Below, piece after piece: positions 15,057 to 22,094 of a stretch of DNA of 42,639 nt. The translations under genes were made by a program, and so were the position numbers. Location: contig NZ_QGSY01000226.1 in assembly GCF_003857035.1 (NCBI RefSeq), positions 1-42,639 on the forward strand. Direction: 5' to 3'. This DNA comes from Micromonospora arida. GTDB lineage: Bacteria; Actinomycetota; Actinomycetes; Mycobacteriales; Micromonosporaceae. Each line of letters opens with the position of its first letter. The stretch's first letter is position 1. Below the pieces are notes generated by a model that saw only the letters and a program-made list of their open reading frames with translations, made no database searches and was not told the origin of the DNA.

Positions 15057-15419
15057 TCAGTAGACGAGTGCCTGCGCGCCCTCGGCCAACGCCTCCTCGA
15101 CGAAGACCGCGGCACCGGCGATCCGGACCCCGGGCAGTACGTCGTCCGGGCCGATGTCCCGTCGGGCCGCGCACTGCGTGCAGGCGGTCACCCGGCCGCT
15201 GGTCAGGATGACGTGCAACAGCTCGGCCAGGGGTGCGGAGTGCGGCAGGTCGAACTGCTGGGCGCGACCGGGCACCGCGAACCAGGTGGACTCACCGGTC
15301 AGCCAGAGCGAGACGTCCACCCCGGCCGCTACCGCCGTCGCGGCGACGGTGAATGCCTGCGCGCACCGCTCCGGGGCGTCCGCCCCTGCGGTGGCCTTGA
15401 CGACGAGAGTGCGGGCCAT
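15057..15419 (-). CDS. DsrE-family protein
   Basis: This 120-residue cytoplasmic protein has the DsrE/DsrF-like fold: RTLVVKATAGADAPERCAQAFTVAATAVAAGVDVSLWLTGE, then VTACTQCAARRDI with a CxxC (Cys80, Cys83) and a C-terminal GAAVFVEEALAEGAQALVY. Members of the family handle persulfides in sulfur relay or serve as peroxiredoxin-like partners. The CxxC suits thiol chemistry, but the partner is unknown. The ATG at 15419 follows TATGCT by seven bases with no ribosome site. It is divergent from the 34-aa peptide and their -10 hexamers overlap. Upstream in-frame extension to 15776 is a shadow. Confidence 0.85.
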   Translation of the reverse strand: MARTLVVKATAGADAPERCAQAFTVAATAVAAGVDVSLWLTGESTWFAVPGRAQQFDLPHSAPLAELLHVILTSGRVTACTQCAARRDIGPDDVLPGVRIAGAAVFVEEALAEGAQALVY

Positions 15420-15426
15420 GTGGCCC

Positions 15427-15436
15427 AGCATAGGAT
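15427..15436. promoter_or_regulatory. Overlapping divergent -10 hexamers
   Basis: On the minus strand TATGCT (15432-15427) serves the DsrE gene. On the plus strand TAGGAT (15431-15436) serves the 34-aa peptide. They share the bases 15431-15432. Each lies seven bases from its ATG, so both transcripts would be leaderless and the two promoters could not be melted at the same time. Confidence 0.6.
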
Positions 15437-15443
15437 GGCCGGG

Positions 15444-15548
15444 ATGGTTACCGAGATCGGGTTTGTCAGCCTGCTGGTCGCTGGCCTGGGTGGGCTCGCC
15501 GGTGGCCTGGTCTACCTTGCCGTACGCATTTCGAGAGGACGCTGGTGA
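15444..15548 (+). CDS. Single-span membrane peptide (34 aa)
   Basis: A 34-residue ORF starts MVTEIGFVSLLV and ends YLAVRISRGRW. One hydrophobic helix (about residues 6-28) with a GLGGLAGG glycine zipper is followed by a basic tail, which predicts the tail inside the cell. The ATG is preceded seven bases upstream by TAGGAT and has no ribosome site. It lies between the divergent DsrE gene and the nitrobindin-like gene, 55 bases ahead of the latter. It is small and easily missed. I recognise no named function. Confidence 0.65.
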   Translation: MVTEIGFVSLLVAGLGGLAGGLVYLAVRISRGRW

Positions 15549-15603
15549 GCGCGAGGAGTGAGCCGGGTTTGCGAGCCCCGCAGTCGCGAACGAAGGTGGT
15601 CCA
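15546..15603 (+). repeat. Possible GAGCG-type interspersed element before the nitrobindin-like gene
   Basis: The spacer between the 34-aa peptide and the next gene starts GTGAGCGCGAGGAGTGAGCC and carries imperfect inverted arms (GCGA ... TCGC, GGG ... CCC). Similar GAGCG(G)AG(C/T)GAGCC strings occur at the start of the beta-glucosidase (37292). I recall such strings as frequent in Micromonosporaceae, but cannot count genomic copies here. Confidence 0.3.
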
Positions 15604-16191
15604 GTGAGCGAGAACCCGCTGCAGCCGCCGTGGCTGAACGCGCCGCCGGTCGAGGAGTACCCGTTCGAGGAGAGCCACGACCTGCGGGTCGGGCCGAAGC
15701 TGCACCCCGCGCTGGATGCCCTGCTGCCGTACATCGGTCTGTGGCGTGGTCGGGGCAAGGGCGGTTTCCCCACCATCGAGGACTTCGACTACGCGCAGGA
15801 GATCCGGATCAGCCACGACGGCCGACCGTTCCTGCACTACGAGTCGCGTGCGTGGATCCTCGACGAGCAGAGCAAGCCGGTCCGTCCGGCCGGCCGCGAG
15901 GTGGGCTGGTGGCGACCGGTGCTGGTGGACGGGCGGGCGACCGACGAGCTGGAGGCGCTGCTGACCACCCCGACCGGGGTGATGGAGCTGCACCTGGGCA
16001 AGCGCACCGGCACGCAGCTCGAGTTCGCCACCGACGCGGTGATCCGGACTCCGACCGCCAAGGAGGTCACCGGCGGGCACCGGCTCTTCGGCATCGTCGA
16101 GGGTGCGCTGCTCTACGCCCAGGAGATGGCCGCCATGGGGCACGGGCTCAGTCCGCACCTCTCCGCCCGACTCGTCCGGGTCGGCGGTTGA
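15604..16191 (+). CDS. FABP-like / nitrobindin family protein (DUF1794)
   Basis: This 195-residue protein belongs to the heme-binding nitrobindin group, ten-stranded beta-barrels of which some act as peroxynitrite isomerases (M. tuberculosis Rv2717c family). The signature GxWxGxG is present as GLWRGRG (residues 45-51). The C-terminal helix region MAAMGHGLSPHLSARL supplies the likely heme-ligand His near residue 186. The start is GTG at 15604 with a GGTGG-type site ahead. It is convergent with the aminotransferase gene, 20 bases apart. The function in NO or peroxynitrite handling is inferred from the family. Confidence 0.88.
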   Translation: MSENPLQPPWLNAPPVEEYPFEESHDLRVGPKLHPALDALLPYIGLWRGRGKGGFPTIEDFDYAQEIRISHDGRPFLHYESRAWILDEQSKPVRPAGREVGWWRPVLVDGRATDELEALLTTPTGVMELHLGKRTGTQLEFATDAVIRTPTAKEVTGGHRLFGIVEGALLYAQEMAAMGHGLSPHLSARLVRVGG

Positions 16192-16211
16192 CCTCGACGG
16201 TCGGTGGCCGG

Positions 16212-17090
16212 CTAGACGGGGAAGCCCAGCAGGGCCTGTAGGGCGGGGGTACGCGGGCAGCGAGCCCGCCGTACCCCGTCCAGCGTGTGGACCTCGGCGG
16301 CTCCGCGCAGCGACGAGGTGAACCACACGCCGTCCGCCGCGTGCAGTTCGGCGGTGCCGACCATCCGCTCGGCGGCGCCCAGGCCCAGCTCGCTCGCGTG
16401 GGCGAGCAGCCAGGCCGCGGTGGTGCCGGCGAGGATGCCGGTGCTGGCGGCCGGCACCGTGCAGAGCGTGTCGTCGGTGAGCCACACCACATTGGCGGTG
16501 GGGCCCTCCAGCACGTACCCGTCGGATGAGATCCAGAGCACGTCGTCCACGCCGGCCCGGCGGGCCCAGCGGCGGGCGGCGCTGCTGACCGCGTACGACG
16601 TGGACTTGATGCCGGCCGGCAGCCAGGTCAGCCCACTGCGGGCGGCGGCGGGCAGCCCCAGCGGCAGGGTGGCCACCGTGATTCCGTCCCGCCGGGCGGC
16701 CCGGGAGGCCGCCGGCACCGGGGCCAGCGTGGCGTAGATGGTGGGCGGGCCGCCGGCCTCCGGGCCTCGGGTGCAGACCAGCCGAAGTGCACCCTCCACT
16801 GCTGCTGGCCAGCCTGTCCGCACCTGATCCAGCAGGTCGATCAGCGCGCTGGTGGGGGGCAGGGTCAGCTCGACGGCGGCCGCCGCCGCGGTCAGGCGGG
16901 CCAGGTGTTCGTCGCGCAGCCACGGCTGGCCGTCCCGCAGGTGCATGGTCTCGAACAGCCCGTCGCCGTGCAGCACACCGAGGTCGTCACCGCGGAGCAC
17001 CGGGTCGCCGGGCGGCACCGGGCCGCGGCCCAGAACGGCGATCCGCGCGGTCGGGGCGGCCGCGACCTTCCCGACGGACGACCTCACCAT
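16212..17090 (-). CDS. pabC: Aminotransferase class IV, probable aminodeoxychorismate lyase
   Basis: This 292-residue PLP enzyme has the class IV layout: GVLHGDGLFETMHLRDG near residue 40, the Schiff-base lysine in GIKSTSYAVSSAARR, and the cofactor-phosphate segment VLEGPTANVVWL with a downstream TGILAGTTAAWLL. The family includes branched-chain and D-amino acid aminotransferases. The short length and motifs suit 4-amino-4-deoxychorismate lyase, which makes p-aminobenzoate for folate. That is also consistent with the folate-binding ygfZ nearby. The ATG at 17090 has TACGCT eight bases ahead and no ribosome site. It is divergent from the Fur-family gene. Confidence 0.75.
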   Translation of the reverse strand: MVRSSVGKVAAAPTARIAVLGRGPVPPGDPVLRGDDLGVLHGDGLFETMHLRDGQPWLRDEHLARLTAAAAAVELTLPPTSALIDLLDQVRTGWPAAVEGALRLVCTRGPEAGGPPTIYATLAPVPAASRAARRDGITVATLPLGLPAAARSGLTWLPAGIKSTSYAVSSAARRWARRAGVDDVLWISSDGYVLEGPTANVVWLTDDTLCTVPAASTGILAGTTAAWLLAHASELGLGAAERMVGTAELHAADGVWFTSSLRGAAEVHTLDGVRRARCPRTPALQALLGFPV

Positions 17091-17147
17091 GACCGTCGAG
17101 CGTAGCGGTGATCGATCGCGGTGCGGGGAACAGCCTGGTGGCCGAAC

Positions 17148-17153
17148 TATGAT
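17148..17153 (+). promoter_or_regulatory. -10 hexamer TATGAT for leaderless Fur-ygfZ operon
   Basis: A near-consensus TATGAT is followed by six bases (CGGACG) and then the GTG start of the Fur-family gene, with no ribosome site. No obvious Fur or Zur palindrome lies in the short divergent spacer 17091-17159. Confidence 0.6.
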
Positions 17154-17159
17154 CGGACG

Positions 17160-17588
17160 GTGTCCGAATCCTCCCTCGCGGAAATGCTGCGGGCCCGTGG
17201 GCTGCGGCTGACGGCCCAGCGGCAGCTCGTTCTCCAGGCGGTGCTCAATCTGGGCCACGCCACCCCGGAGCAGGTGCACACCGCGGTCCGGGAGGTGGCC
17301 GCCGGCGTCAACATCACCACCATCTACCGCACGCTCGAGCTGCTGGAACGGCTCGGTCTGGTCACCCACACGCACCTGTCGCACGGCTCACCGACCTATC
17401 ACGCCGCCGGTGAACACCAACACGTCCACCTGGTCTGCCGGGAGTGCGGCGCGATCGACGAGATCGATCCGGAGCTGCTCCGCCCCCTCGCCGACCAGTT
17501 GGCCGCGCAGCGCGGGTTCCGGGTGGACATCGGGCACGTGTCACTCTTCGGCGTCTGCGTACGCTGCGAGAACGGGGACGAAAAATGA
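17160..17588 (+). CDS. Fur-family metalloregulator (Zur/FurB candidate)
   Basis: This 142-residue repressor has a winged helix in residues 5-80 (RLTAQRQLVLQAV, VNITTIYRTLELLERLGLV) and a dimerisation/metal domain with YHAAGEHQHVHLVC. Two CxxC pairs, Cys93/Cys96 and Cys133/Cys136, form the structural zinc site. His81, His88 and His90 suit the sensory site. Zinc sensing (Zur) is likely from the two-CxxC layout, but iron or nickel sensing is not excluded. The start is GTG at 17160 because TATGAT (17148-17153) ends six bases before it; the frame upstream to 17121 is unsupported. Its stop overlaps ygfZ as ATGA. Confidence 0.85.
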   Translation: MSESSLAEMLRARGLRLTAQRQLVLQAVLNLGHATPEQVHTAVREVAAGVNITTIYRTLELLERLGLVTHTHLSHGSPTYHAAGEHQHVHLVCRECGAIDEIDPELLRPLADQLAAQRGFRVDIGHVSLFGVCVRCENGDEK

Positions 17589-18697
17589 TCGACATCGCGG
17601 GTGCGGTGGCCGTCGAGAGCATCGACGAGGCCAGCCGTGACCAACCGGATCCGGCGCACGTCGCGGCCGGGGTGCGGGGGGTGGCCGCGCACTACGGGGA
17701 CCCGCTGCGCGAGCAGCGCACCCTCGACACCGAGGTCGGTCTGGTCGACCGGTCGCATCGAGGGATCATCGCGGTGCCCGGGGAGGAGCGGGCCAGTTGG
17801 CTGCACACGGTCACCTCGCAGCACCTGAACGCGCTGGCCGCCGGTGAGGGCACCGAGTTGCTGGTGCTGTCCCCGCACGGCCACATCGAGCAGCACGCCA
17901 TGGTCGCCGAGGACGGCGAGACCACCTGGCTGGACACCGAGCCCGGTGCCACCCAGGGCCTGCTGACCTACCTGGAGAAGATGCGGTTCTTCAGCAAGGT
18001 CGAACCGCGCGACGCGACGGCCGAGCGCGCGCTGTTGTCGCTGGTCGGGCCGGCGGCCATGGAGGCGCTCGGCACGCTCGGCGTGACCGGGCTCGCCGCA
18101 CCGGACGTGGTCGCGGTGCCGGGTCCGAAGTTTCCGCACGGTGCCGTGCCACCCCGGGCGAGCGCTCGGTACGACGTACGACCGCTGCCGATCGGCGGCT
18201 GGGCCCGACGTGGTCCGCTCGGGGTGGACCTGCTGGTGCCCCGCTCGGCGATGGACCAGGTGGTGGCGGAGCTGCGCGGCGCCGGTGTGCCGGTCGCGGG
18301 GCTGTGGGCGTACGAGGCGATCCGGGTGGCCGCCCGGCAGCCGCGAGTCGGGGTGGACACCGACCACCGGACCATTCCGGCCGAGGTCGACCTGATCGCC
18401 CCGGCGGTTCATCTGGACAAGGGTTGCTACCGGGGGCAGGAGACGGTGGCGCGGGTGCACAACATGGGCCGGCCGCCGCGTCGCCTCGTACTGCTGCATC
18501 TGGACGGGGTGACCACCGATCAGCCGCCGGTGGCCGGTACGCCGGTGACCCTCGACGGCCGGGCGGTCGGCTTCGTCGGCACCGCCGTGCTGCACCACGA
18601 GCTGGGCCAGGTCGCTCTCGCGGTGCTGAAGCGGAACGTCCCGGACGACGCCGCGTTGCTGATCGGCGAGACCGCGGCGGCGATCGACCCGTCCTGA
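17585..18697 (+). CDS. ygfZ: Folate-binding Fe-S cluster repair protein YgfZ
   Basis: This 370-residue protein belongs to the YgfZ/GcvT family, tetrahydrofolate-dependent factors that maintain or repair iron-sulfur clusters. It has the three-domain GcvT-like layout and the signature DKGCYRGQETVAR with the key Cys at residue 281. VDRSHRGIIAVPGEERASWLHTVTS near residue 55 is the folate-domain segment. The ATG at 17585 overlaps the Fur gene stop as ATGA, so the two are co-translated. That coupling of a metal sensor with Fe-S repair and a nearby folate-synthesis-type gene makes functional sense. The reading frame from 17444 is a shadow extension. Confidence 0.92.
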   Translation: MIDIAGAVAVESIDEASRDQPDPAHVAAGVRGVAAHYGDPLREQRTLDTEVGLVDRSHRGIIAVPGEERASWLHTVTSQHLNALAAGEGTELLVLSPHGHIEQHAMVAEDGETTWLDTEPGATQGLLTYLEKMRFFSKVEPRDATAERALLSLVGPAAMEALGTLGVTGLAAPDVVAVPGPKFPHGAVPPRASARYDVRPLPIGGWARRGPLGVDLLVPRSAMDQVVAELRGAGVPVAGLWAYEAIRVAARQPRVGVDTDHRTIPAEVDLIAPAVHLDKGCYRGQETVARVHNMGRPPRRLVLLHLDGVTTDQPPVAGTPVTLDGRAVGFVGTAVLHHELGQVALAVLKRNVPDDAALLIGETAAAIDPS

Positions 18698-18720
18698 GCG
18701 GGCCGTCTAGGATCGCCGGC

Positions 18721-19548
18721 ATGACGACAGGGACGTTGATCACGGTGGCCCCGACCGGCGCTGAGTCGGCCAAGGCGGAGGTGCCGGCGCTGCCGGTGAC
18801 CCTCGACGAGTTGCTGCTCACCGCGAAGGAGTGCGAGGCCCTCGGCGCCGCCGTGATCCACGTCCACATCCGCGACGACGAGGCCCGGCCGACGCTCGAC
18901 CCGGTGCGCCTGGCCGACACGGTGGCGGCGCTGCGGGAGAGCACCGACCTGATCGTGCAGCTCTCCTCCGGCGGCGCGGTGACCGACCCGGAGGCCGCCC
19001 GGCTCGCCGTGCTCGACGCCCGTCCGGACATGGCCTCCTGCACCATGGGCACTGTCAACTTCGGCGACGACGTCTTCCTCAACCGCTGGGAGTTCATCGT
19101 CGACCTGCACACCCGGATGCAGGAACGCGGAATCGTGCCGGAATACGAGATCTTCGACCTCGGCCACCTGTCCGCGTTGCAGCGGTTGCTCGGCAAGTAC
19201 GGGCTGCCGGCCGGCGGGCACGTGCACGTCGACTTCGTGATGGGCGTGCCGGGCGGGATGCCGGGCAACACCGAGACCCTGGTCGCGGCCCACCGGATGC
19301 TGCGGGACCTGCCCGAGGGCACCACCTTCTCGGCCACCGGCGTCGGCCGGAGCACCATCGCGGTGCTGCTGGCCTCGCTGTCGACCGGCGGGCACCTGCG
19401 GGTCGGCATGGAGGACACCGTGACGTATGCGAAGGGCCGCCCGGTGGAGTCCAACATGCAGCTGGTCGCCCGCGCGGTGGGTTTCGCCCAGCTCGCTCAG
19501 CGCCCGCCGCTGACCACCACCGAGGCCCGCGAGCTGCTCGGGTTGTAA
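18721..19548 (+). CDS. BKACE-family (DUF849) beta-keto acid cleavage enzyme
   Basis: This 275-residue TIM-barrel enzyme belongs to the 3-keto-5-aminohexanoate cleavage family. These enzymes use zinc and acetyl-CoA to cleave a beta-keto acid into acetoacetate and a CoA ester. The metal-binding HxH is present in VIHVHIRDDEARPT (His47, His49). Later come the conserved GTVNFGDDVF, GVPGGMPG and VGMEDTVTYAKG near the C terminus. Substrates in this family are very diverse and cannot be read from sequence. The ATG at 18721 has TAGGAT seven bases ahead and no ribosome site. It follows ygfZ by 23 bases but with its own promoter-like sequence. Confidence 0.9.
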   Translation: MTTGTLITVAPTGAESAKAEVPALPVTLDELLLTAKECEALGAAVIHVHIRDDEARPTLDPVRLADTVAALRESTDLIVQLSSGGAVTDPEAARLAVLDARPDMASCTMGTVNFGDDVFLNRWEFIVDLHTRMQERGIVPEYEIFDLGHLSALQRLLGKYGLPAGGHVHVDFVMGVPGGMPGNTETLVAAHRMLRDLPEGTTFSATGVGRSTIAVLLASLSTGGHLRVGMEDTVTYAKGRPVESNMQLVARAVGFAQLAQRPPLTTTEARELLGL

Positions 19549-19642
19549 GGCCAGGTCTGTCCTGCGCCCCTGTCACCCGGGCGGTGGACCTCCTGGTCAC
19601 CCGGCCGCCGGGCACCCCCGGACCGTCGGTACCGTCCAGCGC

Positions 19643-20602
19643 GTGACGAAGACGTACGAGGGCGGCGCGCCGCTCGCCGAGGTGGTCCGGTCCGGGTTCG
19701 TGGAGGGTGCGCACCGCGGCTCGGTGGTGGTGCTGGACGCCGATGGTGTCGCGGTGGCGTCCGCCGGGGACGTGACCTCGCCGATCTTCCCCCGCTCGGC
19801 CAGCAAGCCGATGCAGGCGATCGGGATGCTCCGGGCCGGCCTGGCCCTGACCGACCCGGCCGACGTGGCGCTGGTCTCGGCGAGCCACGCCGGCGAGGAA
19901 TTCCACCTGGCCCGGGTCGGCGCGCTGCTGGAGCGCGCCGGGTTGGACGCGTCGGCGCTGCACTGCCCGCCCGACCTGCCGGTGGGGGCCGCGGCGCGGG
20001 AGGCGGTGCTTCGGGCCGGTGGCGGTCCGAGCCGGGTGCAGATGAACTGCTCCGGCAAGCACAGCGGGATGCTGTTGACCTGCGAGGCCGCCGGTTGGTC
20101 CCGGGACGGCTACTGGCGGCCGGAGCACCCGCTTCAGCAGCGACTGCGGGCCGCCATCGAGGAGTTCACCGGCGAGCAGGCGGCGGCGGTGGGGGTCGAC
20201 GGTTGCGGTGCCCCGGTCCTCGCGGTGTCGCTGGCCGGCCTGGCCGGGGCGTACCTCCGGCTGGTCGACGCCGAGCCCGGCTCGGTGCCGCGCACAGTGG
20301 TGGACGCGATGCGGGCGTACCCGGAGATCGTGGGTGGCACCCAGGCCGACGACACCCGGCTGATGCGGGGTGTCCCGGGGCTGCTGGCCAAGGTCGGTGC
20401 CGAGGGCGTGATCGCCGTGGCGCTGCCGGGCGTCGGCGCCGTCGCACTGAAGATCGACGACGGCGCCGACCGGGCCCGGATGCCGGTCCTGGTCTCCGCG
20501 CTGCGCCGGCTCGGCGTGGACGCTCCGGTGCTGACCGAGTACGCCGAGGTGCCGCTCTTCGGTGGCGGGGTCCCGGTCGGGGCGGTCCGCCCGCTCTGGT
20601 GA
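19643..20602 (+). CDS. L-asparaginase II-family protein
   Basis: This 319-residue protein matches the thermolabile asparaginase II family (Rhizobium AnsA type), distinct from E. coli type I/II enzymes. Segments include GAHRGSVVVLDADGVAVASAGD, PRSASKPMQAIGML with the SKP motif typical of a nucleophile loop, MNCSGKHSGML, and GVDGCGAPVLAVSL. It probably hydrolyses L-asparagine to aspartate and ammonia in the cytoplasm. The start is GTG at 19643 with TACCGT seven bases ahead and no ribosome site. The 94-base spacer after the BKACE gene shows nothing else. It is convergent with the alpha/beta hydrolase, seven bases apart. Confidence 0.88.
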   Translation: MTKTYEGGAPLAEVVRSGFVEGAHRGSVVVLDADGVAVASAGDVTSPIFPRSASKPMQAIGMLRAGLALTDPADVALVSASHAGEEFHLARVGALLERAGLDASALHCPPDLPVGAAAREAVLRAGGGPSRVQMNCSGKHSGMLLTCEAAGWSRDGYWRPEHPLQQRLRAAIEEFTGEQAAAVGVDGCGAPVLAVSLAGLAGAYLRLVDAEPGSVPRTVVDAMRAYPEIVGGTQADDTRLMRGVPGLLAKVGAEGVIAVALPGVGAVALKIDDGADRARMPVLVSALRRLGVDAPVLTEYAEVPLFGGGVPVGAVRPLW

Positions 20603-20609
20603 GCGCGCT

Positions 20610-21407
20610 CTAGCTCAGGAAGTCGAGCAGCGCGGCGTTGACCTGCTCCGGACGCTCCAACGGCAGCAGGTGCGCGGCGTCCGGCACGTCGGGCAGTCGT
20701 ACCGCGCCGGGGACCTCGGCGGCGATCCGGTCGGCGAGCCGACTGATGTCCGGCACGTCCGCGGCGCCGGCGGTGACCAGGACGGGGATCTTCAACTCAC
20801 CGAGACGACCGATCGCCGGTGGCGACAGCTCTCCCACCTCGACCGCGCCGAGCGCCAGTTCGGCGGCGAGGGCGCGCTGGTCCATCTCCTGCGCGAACGC
20901 GACCAGCTCCGGGTCGACGTCCTCCGGCTGGCGGTGCGGGCCGACCACCCAGAACCGCACCTCACCGGCCGCGCCGGCGACGAAGTCGTCCGGGTCGACC
21001 TCGCCGACCAGGCCGTCCCAGAGCTCGTTCGCCTCGTCGGACCACTCGTTGCCGGAGACCGCCGTGTCGAACAGCGCGAGCGCGCTCACCCGGTCGGGGT
21101 GGGCCAGCGCGGTGTCGATGGCGACCGCTCCGCCGAAGGAGCAGCCGACCAGGGCGGCCCGGGGCAGGTCGAGCGCGTCCAGCAGCCCGGCCACGTCGTC
21201 GTGGTGCGTGAACGGGGTCGGCGGGAGCTCCGAGTCTCCGTAGCCGCGCAGGTCCGGGACGATCACCCGGTGCCGGGCGGCGATCGCGGACACCTGCCCT
21301 CGCCACATCCGCCGGTCGGCGATTCCGGCGTGCAGCAGGACGACGGGCGAACCGGTGCCGGCCTCGTCGTACGCGATGCTTGCTCCATTGACTGTGATCT
21401 TGTCCAC
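20610..21407 (-). CDS. Alpha/beta hydrolase
   Basis: This 265-residue enzyme has the alpha/beta-hydrolase fold. Visible are the oxyanion strand VVLLHAGIADRRMW, DLRGYGDSE, and the nucleophile elbow GCSFGGAVA (Ser near residue 90). A cap region follows, then VLVTAGAADVPD with the acid, and the catalytic His in DAAHLLPLERPEQV. The fold covers esterases, lactonases and haloalkane or epoxide hydrolases; no substrate is evident. The start is GTG at 21407. TACGGT (21414-21419) ends six bases ahead with no ribosome site, so it appears leaderless. It is divergent from the XRE regulator. Confidence 0.88.
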   Translation of the reverse strand: MDKITVNGASIAYDEAGTGSPVVLLHAGIADRRMWRGQVSAIAARHRVIVPDLRGYGDSELPPTPFTHHDDVAGLLDALDLPRAALVGCSFGGAVAIDTALAHPDRVSALALFDTAVSGNEWSDEANELWDGLVGEVDPDDFVAGAAGEVRFWVVGPHRQPEDVDPELVAFAQEMDQRALAAELALGAVEVGELSPPAIGRLGELKIPVLVTAGAADVPDISRLADRIAAEVPGAVRLPDVPDAAHLLPLERPEQVNAALLDFLS

Positions 21408-21459
21408 GGACGGACCGTACGGATCGGCCGAGCGGCGCGCAACAGCGTCCTGAGACCTT

Positions 21460-21510
21460 GCTAACTATGGTTAGCGTTTTGCTTGCAAGAGCTAGCGCGG
21501 GCGGTTAGCG
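21460..21510 (+). promoter_or_regulatory. Repeated GTTAGCG boxes and promoter of the XRE-hbhA operon
   Basis: A perfect palindrome GCTAAC-TATG-GTTAGC (21460-21475) is followed by further copies: GCTAGCG (21491-21497) and GTTAGCG (21504-21510). GTTAGCG also closes the palindrome (21470-21476). First-to-second spacing is 21 bases, two DNA turns. TTGCAA (21483-21488) and TAGCGT (21506-21511) with 17 bases between make a good promoter. The third box overlaps the -10. This looks like an operator, possibly for the XRE protein encoded next. Confidence 0.6.
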
Positions 21511-21518
21511 TCGCTGCC

Positions 21519-22094
21519 ATGGCCACACCCAAGGACCTTCCCGACGTCGGCGGGTTCATCCGCGATCTGCGGCGCAACGCCAAGATCTCGCTTCGGCAGC
21601 TCGCCGAGCAGGCGGGGGTCAGCAACCCGTACCTCAGCCAGATCGAGCGGGGCCTGCGCAAACCCAGCGCCGAGGTGCTCCAGCAACTGGCGAGCGCGCT
21701 GCGGGTCTCCACGCCGGCGATGTACCTGCGCGCCGGCCTGCTCGACGACAAGGAAGGCCACGGGGTGCTCGCCGCCATCGCCGTGGACGCCGACCTGACG
21801 ATGGCGCAGAAGCAGTCGCTCAGTCAGATCTACGAGACGTTCCGCCGGGAGAACACCCGGGTGGCCGAGGCTCAGGCCGAAGCCGAGGCGGCGCAGGCCG
21901 ACCAGCCCGCCAGCCAGGCTGCGGACCTGGCCAATGTGGCCGCCACCGGCCCCACCACCGTGGGCGGCACCCCGACCGAGGCCGTGCTCGAGTCGGTCGC
22001 CGTCACCGAGGCGGGCACCGCCCCCGCCCCGGGCAGCACCAGCATCCCCCAGAAGAAGAAGGCCGCCGAGGCGGCCGAAGAGGAGACGTCATGA
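21519..22094 (+). CDS. XRE-family transcriptional regulator (Rv0474-type)
   Basis: This 191-residue protein has an N-terminal Cro/CI helix-turn-helix, about residues 8-62 (VGGFIRDLRRNAKISLRQLAEQAGVSNPYLSQIERGLRKPSAEVL). An alpha-helical region follows, with a C-terminal Ala/Glu/Pro-rich tail ending in a KKK patch. It is like M. tuberculosis Rv0474, which also precedes hbhA. The ATG at 21519 is chosen over an upstream frame because TAGCGT lies seven bases ahead, no ribosome site exists, and the promoter fits. Its stop overlaps the HbhA-like start (ATGA). Autoregulation through the GTTAGCG boxes is likely but inferred. Confidence 0.85.
   Translation: MATPKDLPDVGGFIRDLRRNAKISLRQLAEQAGVSNPYLSQIERGLRKPSAEVLQQLASALRVSTPAMYLRAGLLDDKEGHGVLAAIAVDADLTMAQKQSLSQIYETFRRENTRVAEAQAEAEAAQADQPASQAADLANVAATGPTTVGGTPTEAVLESVAVTEAGTAPAPGSTSIPQKKKAAEAAEEETS

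Noticed and set aside
15466..16923. 485-codon minus-strand frame over the nitrobindin-like gene and aminotransferase
   Set aside because: It spans two genes on opposite strands and reads as low-complexity sequence; a shadow frame.
17399..18598. 399-codon minus-strand frame opposite Fur and ygfZ
   Set aside because: Antisense shadow; His/Arg/Gly-rich with no domain.
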